Below, in pieces: positions 7,046-12,947 of a DNA stretch of 19,620 nucleotides. This DNA comes from an archaeon (lineage in GTDB: Archaea > B1Sed10-29 > WALL01), in the NCBI GenBank assembly GCA_030592525.1, contig JAUVIW010000007.1, positions 1 to 19,620 on the forward strand, in the 5' to 3' direction. Numbering within the stretch: position 1 is the first letter of the stretch; every line of letters begins with the position of its first letter. The notes beneath the pieces are model-generated. The model saw only the letters and a program-made list of their open reading frames with translations. It did no database searches and was not told the DNA's origin. A program made the position numbers and the translations under genes.

Positions 7046-8211
7046 TTAACCCTCTTCACGCTGTATCCTATGATTGCGAACACCGCGAGCAATCCAGCGC
7101 CAACAAGGAACACGGTGTTGTACGGCATAAATCCCACTATGGCTGCGAACAGGAATGCCGCGAGCGCGTAGGCCACTGAGCCCGAGGTTCCGGCTACAGA
7201 ATAGTAGTTCTCCTCCTCTTTTTTGCTGACGAGCCTGAAGAAGTACGCTTCCCCTGTGGGCTCGATGAATGACAGGGCCACACCCGCAAGCAGCCCAATC
7301 CCAACTATTTGCTCTGGCGAGTTGAAGAAGTACGCTGCGAGCGCTATTAGCGCGAGCGCGACATACCCGAACAAGTAGTAGTTGTGGTACCCTATCTTGC
7401 GCACGCGCTTCATTGCAGGATACTCTATGAGTATTGTGGGCAGCGTCATCGCAAACACAAGCAAGCCAATCCACCCGATTGCGTACCCCTTGTTAATCAT
7501 GAGCAGCGGCAGGAAGATGTATGCGAGCGCCCACCATACTTGAACCCCTCCATCCGCAACATACGCCTTGACCAAATCCGCGCGCTTGAGGAACGCCTTG
7601 ATGTTTGCGAGCACCGGCCTTTCTTTTGTGTGGTGCTTCTTGTCCTTTATTTTTATCTGTAGGAACCGCACGAGTGTGATGGCAACGAACACCGCTGCGA
7701 GCGCGAACACTGACTGCACGCCCATTGCTTCAGAGAAGTACCCTGCAATCAATGGCCCGAGCAGGTACCCGATGTTGCTCATGACGTACAGCATGCCCTC
7801 GTTCTTGTCCACTTCTTCGTCCACGGACTCGTCGCGGAACATGAGCCCGAGGCTTATCCCTCGGAAGTTGCCGACAACCGTGATTACCACTGCTGCCGCG
7901 AGAAACAGCGCGAAGTTTTGCGTGAGCGCGAAGATTGCGTAGCACACTGCCATCACAATCATTGACAGCACGTACACGCGTGTTTCCTTGGTGCGCCTTA
8001 GCACTGCTGGCGCGAGCAGTGATGTCACGACGCCTATTGCTGTGAGGCTTCCGACTATCACGCCGACTATGGCTGCGCTGCCGACTATGCTGTCCAGGTA
8101 CACTGCCCAGATGGTCTCTATCAATCCCATGGCCATCCAGAACACGGCGTTGAGCGCGCCTAGCTGGAACACATTGCTTGCCACGAGCCCACGGCTCAGG
8201 GGGAACCTCAT
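7039..8211 (-). CDS. MFS-type permease
   Basis: This 390-aa membrane protein has about twelve hydrophobic segments in two groups of six. A basic cytoplasmic loop (KIKDKKHHTKERP) separates them, the classic major facilitator layout. Short basic turns between helices 2 and 3 (LRRTKETR) and in the second half (MKRVRKIGYHN) match the family's cytoplasmic loops. Substrate cannot be told from sequence; the nearest-looking groups are drug or sugar exporters. The ATG at 8211 is preceded at 27 bp by CATTTAAAAG (8234-8243), so the transcript is probably leaderless. That TATA box overlaps the CCA end of tRNA-Gln. Confidence 0.85.
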   Translation of the reverse strand: MRFPLSRGLVASNVFQLGALNAVFWMAMGLIETIWAVYLDSIVGSAAIVGVIVGSLTAIGVVTSLLAPAVLRRTKETRVYVLSMIVMAVCYAIFALTQNFALFLAAAVVITVVGNFRGISLGLMFRDESVDEEVDKNEGMLYVMSNIGYLLGPLIAGYFSEAMGVQSVFALAAVFVAITLVRFLQIKIKDKKHHTKERPVLANIKAFLKRADLVKAYVADGGVQVWWALAYIFLPLLMINKGYAIGWIGLLVFAMTLPTILIEYPAMKRVRKIGYHNYYLFGYVALALIALAAYFFNSPEQIVGIGLLAGVALSFIEPTGEAYFFRLVSKKEEENYYSVAGTSGSVAYALAAFLFAAIVGFMPYNTVFLVGAGLLAVFAIIGYSVKRVKH

Positions 8212-8233
8212 TGCAATGCCTTAGGCTAGTGAG

Positions 8234-8243
8234 CTTTTAAATG
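8234..8243 (-). promoter_or_regulatory. TATA box of the MFS gene
   Basis: Minus-strand CATTTAAAAG is centred about 27 bp upstream of the ATG at 8211. It begins within the encoded CCA of tRNA-Gln. Confidence 0.55.
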
Positions 8244-8351
8244 GTAGCCCCGAGCGGATTCGAACCGCTGTCCCTGGCTCCAGGGGCCAGAATGATTTTA
8301 TGGGGAAAACCACCACAAAAGTAGAATCCCTGGCCACTACACTACGGGGCT
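8242..8351 (-). tRNA. tRNA-Gln (CUG) with about 35 nt extra sequence
   Basis: The ends are clear. The acceptor is AGCCCCG/CGGGGCT with A1-U72, typical of archaeal tRNA-Gln, the discriminator is A, and CCA is encoded. The T arm is AGCGG-TTCGAAT-CCGCT. The anticodon stem CTGGC/GCCAG holds loop CCCTGGA, anticodon CUG, with C instead of the near-universal U at position 33. Between D loop and anticodon stem lie about 35 extra bases. Removing them so that GGCCAG joins CATTC restores a D stem (GTGT/GCAT). The extra sequence folds (TTTTGTGG/CCATAAAA), and GGCCAG/CTGGCC closes it, but I cannot draw a standard bulge-helix-bulge that splices at the needed positions. It may be an unusual intron or a damaged gene. 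A TATA-like box lies at 8381-8390. Confidence 0.7.
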
Positions 8352-9235
8352 AGTCTTTGTAACCGCTTTTTGTGTTTTTCATTATTAAAGCCTATTGTTT
8401 GGAGGTATGCTTTGATGTCACTTTTTCGTGATAGGGCAACGTGATTATCCCTAATAATCTTTGATGGGTGGAATCCAAGGGAGCTAAGCGCCGCTTTTAC
8501 CTGTTTAAGCAGTCTTTTGTTGTGGTTTTTGAAGCCAATTCTGAGTAAGTGAGGGTCTTTTCGAGACATCCTGTAAATAGAGCCGTCAGTGTCAATCAAG
8601 CCACGGATGCATGCGGCAAGAAATGAGGGTTCTGTCATTATCCATTTCGGGATTATAGGCTGATTTTGTACTTTATTGCCATGGGTCAATCCTTCACTTT
8701 CAAAGTATTGAACGAGCTTCTTGCTGTAGGCAGTGAGATAGATGGCATTGGATCTTTTGCTTTTGGAGAGTGTTGTTTTGATGTGGAATAATTCTTTGAA
8801 TAATTTCCTGATGAATTTGTTTAGATATACATAATCATGCGTTGAGTGTCCACAGATTCTCACAGAATATACGCCAACATGCTTGCCTTTTTTCACTTTA
8901 TGTACATTACCATCGCCTAATATGATGCCAATTAATTCTGCCAATTCTTGGCAGTTAGGTGGGGTTGATATTTGTTTAGTCGTGCCACTTGAGTTTTTTC
9001 CTCCCTTGGCTTGCCCCCAGTTTTCTGGCAATCTTTTTTTCACATACTCATGAAACCCGTTAGGTTTCTCAAGTTTCTTGAAAGCCTGCTCACTAATCAA
9101 TGAATTCTCAAGCCGCCACTCTTTTAGCATAACTTCTGTCACACAGATGGCCATGGCAAGTTCCCGCCACGTCATTTCTTTTTTGTTGTAGTACAGGAGT
9201 TCTCTCTGCTTTCCTTTTGCTAGTTCAATACGCAC
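8342..9235 (-). CDS. LAGLIDADG homing endonuclease, free-standing
   Basis: This 297-aa protein has two LAGLIDADG helices, ELAELIGIILGDGN (98-110, acidic D108) and FLAACIRGLIDTDGS (205-219, D217). It should thus act as a monomer that cuts a long DNA site. The N-terminal 60 residues include a helix-turn-helix-like stretch (TWRELAMAICVTEVMLKEW) that probably aids binding. The GTG start at 9235 has a TATA box (9256-9265) at 26 bp, implying a leaderless transcript. The gene is AT-richer than its neighbours, suggesting transfer. Its last codons (Ala, Pro, stop) are read from the first ten bases of tRNA-Gln, so gene and tRNA overlap. A second tRNA-Gln 5' fragment lies beyond its start (9382-9404). 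It is most likely the enzyme of an intron-like element of this tRNA. Confidence 0.87.
   Translation of the reverse strand: MRIELAKGKQRELLYYNKKEMTWRELAMAICVTEVMLKEWRLENSLISEQAFKKLEKPNGFHEYVKKRLPENWGQAKGGKNSSGTTKQISTPPNCQELAELIGIILGDGNVHKVKKGKHVGVYSVRICGHSTHDYVYLNKFIRKLFKELFHIKTTLSKSKRSNAIYLTAYSKKLVQYFESEGLTHGNKVQNQPIIPKWIMTEPSFLAACIRGLIDTDGSIYRMSRKDPHLLRIGFKNHNKRLLKQVKAALSSLGFHPSKIIRDNHVALSRKSDIKAYLQTIGFNNEKHKKRLQRLAP
8381..8390 (-). promoter_or_regulatory. TATA-like box upstream of tRNA-Gln
   Basis: Minus-strand CTTTAATAAT is centred about 34 bp upstream of the tRNA 5' end, inside the 3' coding region of the endonuclease gene. The spacing matches that at tRNA-Glu and at the tRNA-Gln fragment at 9404. 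Confidence 0.35.
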
Positions 9236-9255
9236 AAGAAACTTAATCAGTGCTA

Positions 9256-9265
9256 CTATTTAATG
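9256..9265 (-). promoter_or_regulatory. TATA box of the homing endonuclease gene
   Basis: Minus-strand CATTAAATAG is centred 26 bp upstream of the GTG at 9235, consistent with a leaderless message. Confidence 0.5.
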
Positions 9266-9371
9266 GTTGGCTACTATACTACCATACACTAGTCTTTTTT
9301 ATTCTCGCGGCTTTCTCATTCAACGGTGCCACCTAGATTCAAAAATTAGTGGGGGGTACATGCTATTTGTC

Positions 9372-9397
9372 TAGTGGCTCTATGCTTTTAGCCACTA
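9372..9397. other. Perfect 8-bp inverted repeat over the tRNA relic
   Basis: TAGTGGCT and AGCCACTA flank a 10-base loop. One arm is part of the tRNA-Gln relic. The structure could protect or mask the relic, terminate transcripts, or mark the junction of an insertion. No T-run follows, so a terminator is not supported. Confidence 0.5.
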
Positions 9398-9404
9398 CGG
9401 GGCT
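9382..9404 (-). pseudogene. Second copy of the tRNA-Gln 5' end (relic)
   Basis: Minus-strand AGCCCCGTAGTG repeats the first twelve bases of tRNA-Gln at 8351. It continues GCTAAAAGCAT, which fits a tRNA-Gln D loop and the 3' arm of its D stem. Compared with the intact 5' end it lacks five bases (TAGTG). A TATA box lies 33 bp upstream (9433-9442), the spacing used by other tRNAs here. There is no matching 3' half next to it; the nearest is 1.1 kb away, beyond the endonuclease gene. It looks like the original tRNA start, cut off by insertion. A role as a distant 5' exon is less likely because the D arm is damaged. Confidence 0.55.
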
Positions 9405-9432
9405 ATTGCGGGCTTTTATTTGGGTTTGCTTC

Positions 9433-9442
9433 TATTTAAATA
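9433..9442. promoter_or_regulatory. Palindromic TATA box facing both ways
   Basis: TATTTAAATA is its own reverse complement. To the right it is centred 28 bp from the GTG at 9466, giving a leaderless glycosyltransferase transcript. To the left it is 33 bp from the tRNA-Gln relic 5' end at 9404. Confidence 0.6.
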
Positions 9443-9465
9443 CTACGTGTTTCACTAACCATAGC

Positions 9466-10710
9466 GTGCAAATCGACCCGCGCATCGCCGTTCTCGCAAT
9501 AGTCTCCTTTGTATCCATGTTCATGGCAGTTTTCTGGCTGCTTACGCTGTTCGAGCACCGCAAAATCCTGCACAGGGACCCTAAGCCAAAGAAGTACCCG
9601 AACCTGTCAATCATCATCCCGGCGTACAACGAGGAGCACACCATTGCCCAGTGCATCAAGTCCCTCCTGAAGCTTGAGTACCCCGGCAAAATCCAATTAA
9701 TAGTAGTCAACGACGGCTCGAAGGACAAGACGCTCGAGACGGCGAAGCCCTTCGCCAAAAAAGGCCTCATTGAGCTCTATGACAAGAAGAACGGCGGCAA
9801 GGCAAGCGCAATGAACCTTGGCCTGAAGCACGTGAAGCACGATTATGTCGCGTGCATGGACGCCGACTCCCTTGTGCACCCGCGCGCCCTTCACTACATG
9901 GTCGGCTATTTCGATGACGCGAACGTCGCCGCGGTCACCGCCGCCCTCAAGGTAACCCCGCCCAAGAACAAGCTCCAGGAAATCCAGTGGATTGAGTACT
10001 TGGTTAACATCCTGCAGCGCAAATTGTTCGCTCTCCTCGACATCCTCTACGTCACCCCGGGCCCGTTCAGCGTCTATCGCACGCGCGCCATCAAGAGCGT
10101 CGGCGGCTTTGACGAGGACAACCTGACTGAGGATATGGAGATAGCGCTCCACCTTCAGGAGCGCGGCTGGCGCCTGGAGAACTCCATGCTGGCCGAGGTG
10201 TTCACGCACACTCCCATGACAGTATACTCCTTGTTCAACCAGCGCGTGCGCTGGTACCGCGGCCTCGTCCAGAACCTGCGGAAGTACAAGCACATGGTCT
10301 TCTCGAAGAAGCACGGCCTCCTCGGCCTCCTAATCCTGCCGGCAACCATCGCGCTCATCGCCGTCTCCCTGGTCGGCGCGTTCATGTTCGTCCAGAGCAT
10401 CGCCGCCTCAACATGGGGCTTTATCCTGCAGCTGTGGTTCATGCTGACAATCGGCTTCAACTGGGTGTTCGAGCTCGACTTGGCGTGGATGCTTTTCTCA
10501 ACCAACCTGTTCGTGATTGCCATCGCCGTGTTCGTGCTCGGCGCGAGCCTCATAATCCTCTACTATTCACACAAGTACTCGAACGAGAGCATTTCCTTCC
10601 CGAAAGGACTAGCGTATGTTTTATTCTTGTTCGTTTATTTCTTACTCCTCGCCACGGTGTGGGCGTTCAGCCTTTTCAAGGAGTTCACTGGAGCTGAGAA
10701 GACATGGTAA
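9466..10710 (+). CDS. Family 2 membrane glycosyltransferase (processive type)
   Basis: This 414-aa GT-A enzyme resembles poly-GlcNAc, hyaluronan and cellulose synthases. It has an N-terminal membrane helix (about 7-29), then SIIIPAYNEE (48-57), NDGS (82-85), the DAD metal site (132-134), TED (221-223) with the likely catalytic Asp, and QRVRW (259-263), the acceptor-channel signature of processive enzymes. Three to four membrane helices follow. It should polymerise or transfer sugars from nucleotide-sugars at the cytoplasmic membrane, perhaps for surface polysaccharide or glycoprotein glycans. The GTG at 9466 is preferred over in-frame codons back to 9349, because the palindromic TATA box is 28 bp upstream and the earlier codons read through the tRNA relic. 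Its end overlaps the next gene by seven bases, so the two are co-transcribed. Confidence 0.88.
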   Translation: MQIDPRIAVLAIVSFVSMFMAVFWLLTLFEHRKILHRDPKPKKYPNLSIIIPAYNEEHTIAQCIKSLLKLEYPGKIQLIVVNDGSKDKTLETAKPFAKKGLIELYDKKNGGKASAMNLGLKHVKHDYVACMDADSLVHPRALHYMVGYFDDANVAAVTAALKVTPPKNKLQEIQWIEYLVNILQRKLFALLDILYVTPGPFSVYRTRAIKSVGGFDEDNLTEDMEIALHLQERGWRLENSMLAEVFTHTPMTVYSLFNQRVRWYRGLVQNLRKYKHMVFSKKHGLLGLLILPATIALIAVSLVGAFMFVQSIAASTWGFILQLWFMLTIGFNWVFELDLAWMLFSTNLFVIAIAVFVLGASLIILYYSHKYSNESISFPKGLAYVLFLFVYFLLLATVWAFSLFKEFTGAEKTW

Positions 10711-11378
10711 AGAAGTATGACTTGCGTACCGCAGTAATCGCGTTCTTCGTGACGCTAACAATCTTTGTGGGTGGCTTCGTAGTCGCGTCGTTGTTCAATG
10801 ACTACAAGGTCGAGCTTTTGAAGCAGGAGCAGGCCTCGCTTTCAAGGGACATGGAGTCCCTGCGCCTCGAGGAAACGTACCTCGCCTCGCTTGAGGCGGA
10901 CCGCGCTTGCCCCTTGATTAATATGCAGCTCGGGCGCCTCAGCGAGAAGCTTGATTCCACGAGCTCCCGCTTGCTTGCGTACCAGAACTCCCGTGAGTTC
11001 GGCAGCAGGTTCCAGGAGCTCAAGTCAGAGTACGCCTTGATCCAGTTGCGCGCGTGGATGCAGGTGGGCGACGCCCGCGAGAGCTGTGGCACTGATGTCG
11101 CTACTGTGCTGTACTTCTTTGACATCGCGTGCGCTGGCTGCGAGCAGCAGGGCTACACCTTGGACTACTACAAGCAGCAGTTGGGCTCTCGCCTGATGGT
11201 GTTTTCCATCGACCGCGAGCTCGCCTTGCCCATTATGTCCCTGATTCAGGAGGACCACGGCATCACGCGCTCACCGACACTCATAGTTGGTGACGTGGCG
11301 CTCGTTGAGCCCTCAAAGGAGCAGCTCCAAGCCGCTTTGTGCTCCCAGTACTCAGTGAAGCCCGAGTTCTGCGGCTAG
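10704..11378 (+). CDS. Membrane-anchored thioredoxin-like protein
   Basis: This 224-aa protein has a signal anchor (about 9-30), then a helical, coiled-coil-like stalk (about 35-120), then a thioredoxin-fold domain. The redox pair is CAGC (143-146), preceded by the strand VLYFFDIA, and the cis-proline motif is SPTLIVGD (190-197). Further Cys at 69, 128, 213 and 223 may form structural disulfides outside the membrane. It probably acts on the outer face as a disulfide oxidoreductase of the DsbA type. Its ATG overlaps the stop codon of the glycosyltransferase (ATGGTAA), so the two are translationally coupled and may share a job in envelope assembly. The redox direction and partner are unknown. 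Confidence 0.8.
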   Translation: MVKKYDLRTAVIAFFVTLTIFVGGFVVASLFNDYKVELLKQEQASLSRDMESLRLEETYLASLEADRACPLINMQLGRLSEKLDSTSSRLLAYQNSREFGSRFQELKSEYALIQLRAWMQVGDARESCGTDVATVLYFFDIACAGCEQQGYTLDYYKQQLGSRLMVFSIDRELALPIMSLIQEDHGITRSPTLIVGDVALVEPSKEQLQAALCSQYSVKPEFCG

Positions 11379-11411
11379 GGAAAACAAAATAAAAGAAATA
11401 GGTTACTGGGC

Positions 11412-11729
11412 TTACTTTGCGTATTTCTCTGCCCAGTTTCCGACCATCGGGAGCTTGTACTTCTCGCCCTGGTATGCCTTCCACATAAGCAGGAGCCATA
11501 GGACGAAGCTTGCCACCCCTATTATCGGCAGGAGCAAAATGCCTACGATTGTCATTGTCAGCACCATGGTCAGGACTGTGAAGCCGCCGAACACGATGAT
11601 GGACTGCACTGCGTGGAACTTCACGAACGGGTCGTCCTTCTTCACTACGAAGAGGATAATCCCTGTGAGCCACCCAAATACGTAAGCCACTGCTCCCATC
11701 ATGTTTGAGTCACTTTTAGCTTTTGCCAT
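11412..11729 (-). CDS. DUF4870-like small membrane protein
   Basis: This 105-aa protein has three hydrophobic segments (about 11-28, 45-64 and 65-85). It carries the typical DUF4870/Tic20-like pattern: an early AYVFGWLTG helix, FVKFHAVQSI, and a late WLLLMWKAYQGEKYKLP. The function of this family is not established. A Shine-Dalgarno-like GAGGGAT lies about six bases before the ATG at 11729. Minus-strand CTTAAAAGC near 11776 is a likely TATA box and overlaps the end of the GNAT gene. Confidence 0.8.
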   Translation of the reverse strand: MAKAKSDSNMMGAVAYVFGWLTGIILFVVKKDDPFVKFHAVQSIIVFGGFTVLTMVLTMTIVGILLLPIIGVASFVLWLLLMWKAYQGEKYKLPMVGNWAEKYAK

Positions 11730-11778
11730 CTTAAATCCCTCAAAAAGGTAATTTGATGGGCTAACTCAATGTCTGCTT

Positions 11779-12666
11779 TTAAGCTTTTGCCTGTTTTAGC
11801 ATAAAATTGGAGTAGTACTTGTTGGGCTTGAACCCTACTTTCTCGTACACGTGCACTGCGCGCCTGTCGAACTCCGTGGTCACGAGCGCGGCGCGCATGA
11901 ACTTTTCTTTGCCCATGTGCTCAAGCGCTTTTGTGAGGAGCCATGTCCCTATCCCGCGGTCGCGCCAGTGCTGCTCAATGTGAACGTCATATATTCCCGC
12001 AACTTCCTCGCCGAGCCTGTACCAAACTATTGCCCCCAGCAGTGAGCCTGCGTGGTCAACAGCGAAGTCAACAAAGAAGTCCCCTTTCTTTTGGTATGGC
12101 ACCTTGTCCCATGGCGCGATGTTCTTTGTTGAGAAGAAGTAGTATTTTTCTCCGAGGCGCTTGAGCCCGTGTTTCGGCACGTCCCTTAGCATGCACTCCA
12201 TTTCGATGCTCCTGTGGCTCAGGTGAAAGCCCCGCCTCTCGAAGAACCTCGTGGTTTCCCCGTCCCCTGCGTCAAGGCCCACGAACTCCGCGGACCCGTA
12301 CAATGGCGGGAACGGCCCGTCCTTATTGCCGTAGAACGGCGTGTCAAAGTGCTTGGCAGCCCACACGTCCCTGCACGGCGATAGGTAGTCCAGCGCTTTT
12401 TTCAGCAGTTGCGAGCCAATGCCTTTCTTGCGGTAGTGCGGCTGCACGAATATGAAGCACACGTGGCCCGTGCTTCCCACGCGGCAGGCGTGCGCGAACC
12501 CGACTATCCTCTTGTTTTCCTTTGCTATCATCAGGCCTTCGGGGTCGAACAGCGCGTGCTTCACAACCCTTTCCTCGAACAGCTTTGGTGTGACTGGCGT
12601 GATGTACTTGTTCCAGAACTCAACCAGCGGCACCAGGTCACTGCGGCCGTATTGCGCGATACGCAT
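11779..12666 (-). CDS. Double-domain GNAT acetyltransferase
   Basis: This 295-aa protein has two GNAT folds. The N-terminal one has the acetyl-CoA loop in VQPHYRKKGIGSQLLKKAL. The C-terminal one has IEQHWRDRGIGTWLLTKAL followed by RRAVHVYEKVGF. Both carry the R-x-x-G-I-G pyrophosphate-binding pattern, so both halves could bind acetyl-CoA. The substrate is unknown; small molecules, peptides or antibiotics are all possible for such tandem proteins. The ATG at 12666 is preferred over an in-frame GTG at 12672, because minus-strand TTTTTAATCC lies about 24 bp upstream. It diverges from tRNA-Arg. Confidence 0.83.
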   Translation of the reverse strand: MRIAQYGRSDLVPLVEFWNKYITPVTPKLFEERVVKHALFDPEGLMIAKENKRIVGFAHACRVGSTGHVCFIFVQPHYRKKGIGSQLLKKALDYLSPCRDVWAAKHFDTPFYGNKDGPFPPLYGSAEFVGLDAGDGETTRFFERRGFHLSHRSIEMECMLRDVPKHGLKRLGEKYYFFSTKNIAPWDKVPYQKKGDFFVDFAVDHAGSLLGAIVWYRLGEEVAGIYDVHIEQHWRDRGIGTWLLTKALEHMGKEKFMRAALVTTEFDRRAVHVYEKVGFKPNKYYSNFMLKQAKA

Positions 12667-12671
12667 AAGCA

Positions 12672-12679
12672 CTTAAATA
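12672..12679 (+). promoter_or_regulatory. TATA box of tRNA-Arg
   Basis: CTTAAATA is centred about 27 bp upstream of the tRNA 5' end. Confidence 0.5.
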
Positions 12680-12684
12680 CTCTC

Positions 12685-12694
12685 GGATTAAAAA
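12685..12694 (-). promoter_or_regulatory. TATA-like box of the GNAT gene
   Basis: Minus-strand TTTTTAATCC is centred about 24 bp upstream of the ATG at 12666. It is interleaved with the divergent tRNA-Arg promoter. Confidence 0.4.
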
Positions 12695-12702
12695 AGGTGT
12701 GT

Positions 12703-12780
12703 GGGTCCGTAGCCTAGCCTGGATAAGGTGGCGGCCTTCGGAGCCGTTCGTCGGGGGTTCAAATCCCTCCGGGCCCGCCA
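12703..12780 (+). tRNA. tRNA-Arg (UCG), CCA encoded
   Basis: The acceptor is GGGTCCG/CGGGCCC with one G-U pair. The D stem is GCCT/AGGT, the anticodon stem GCGGC/GCCGT holds loop CTTCGGA (anticodon UCG), the variable loop has five bases, and the T arm is GGGGG-TTCAAAT-CCCTC. The discriminator is G, CCA is encoded (12778-12780), and there is no intron. Its last 15 bases up to the first C of CCA recur at 12912-12926 as the outer repeat of element C. Confidence 0.93.
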
Positions 12781-12926
12781 CAGCCTTTTCGCGCCTAAAG
12801 CGCGAAAACCCTGGGGAATATAATCTGGCTCGCCTAGAGGCGAGCACGGGCGGCTTCGGCGCTGTTTTTGGTCGAGCTTTTGCACCGAAGGTGCGAAAAG
12901 GTCGGTGCGGTTCCCTCCGGGCCCGC
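12764..12926 (+). mobile_element. Hairpin element C at the 3' end of tRNA-Arg
   Basis: Element C (12779-12911) is bounded by exact 15-bp repeats TCCCTCCGGGCCCGC: 12764-12778 inside tRNA-Arg and 12912-12926 outside. In order it has hairpin 1 (12781-12813, TTTTCGCGC/GCGCGAAAA with a CAG/CTG clamp), AATATAATCTGG, hairpin 2 (12829-12844, CTCGCC/GGCGAG), an imperfect hairpin 3 (about 12851-12863) followed by T5, and hairpin 4 (12877-12900, GCACC/GGTGC). The left end CCTTTTCGCGCC and the reverse complement of the right end, CCTTTTCGCACC, form a near-perfect terminal inverted repeat. Each end is itself one arm of a hairpin. This is the cleanest copy for defining the element. Confidence 0.8.
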
Positions 12927-12947
12927 TTTATTCACTTGTAGCTGTGC

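Noticed and set aside
8342..9404. The endonuclease region as a simple 1-kb tRNA intron with the first exon at 9404
   Set aside because: The outer 5' copy lacks TAGTG and cannot form a normal D arm, and an intact 5' half lies directly at the 3' half, so insertion with a renewed 5' end fits better. It is not fully excluded.
9349..9465. A 39-codon N-terminal extension of the glycosyltransferase
   Set aside because: The extension reads through the tRNA-Gln relic and the TATA box; the GTG at 9466 has the right promoter spacing and starts at the family-like N-terminus.
12699..12941. An 80-aa plus-strand reading frame across tRNA-Arg and element C
   Set aside because: It begins within the tRNA leader, reads through the whole tRNA and the element, and is explained by the repeated element rather than by a gene.
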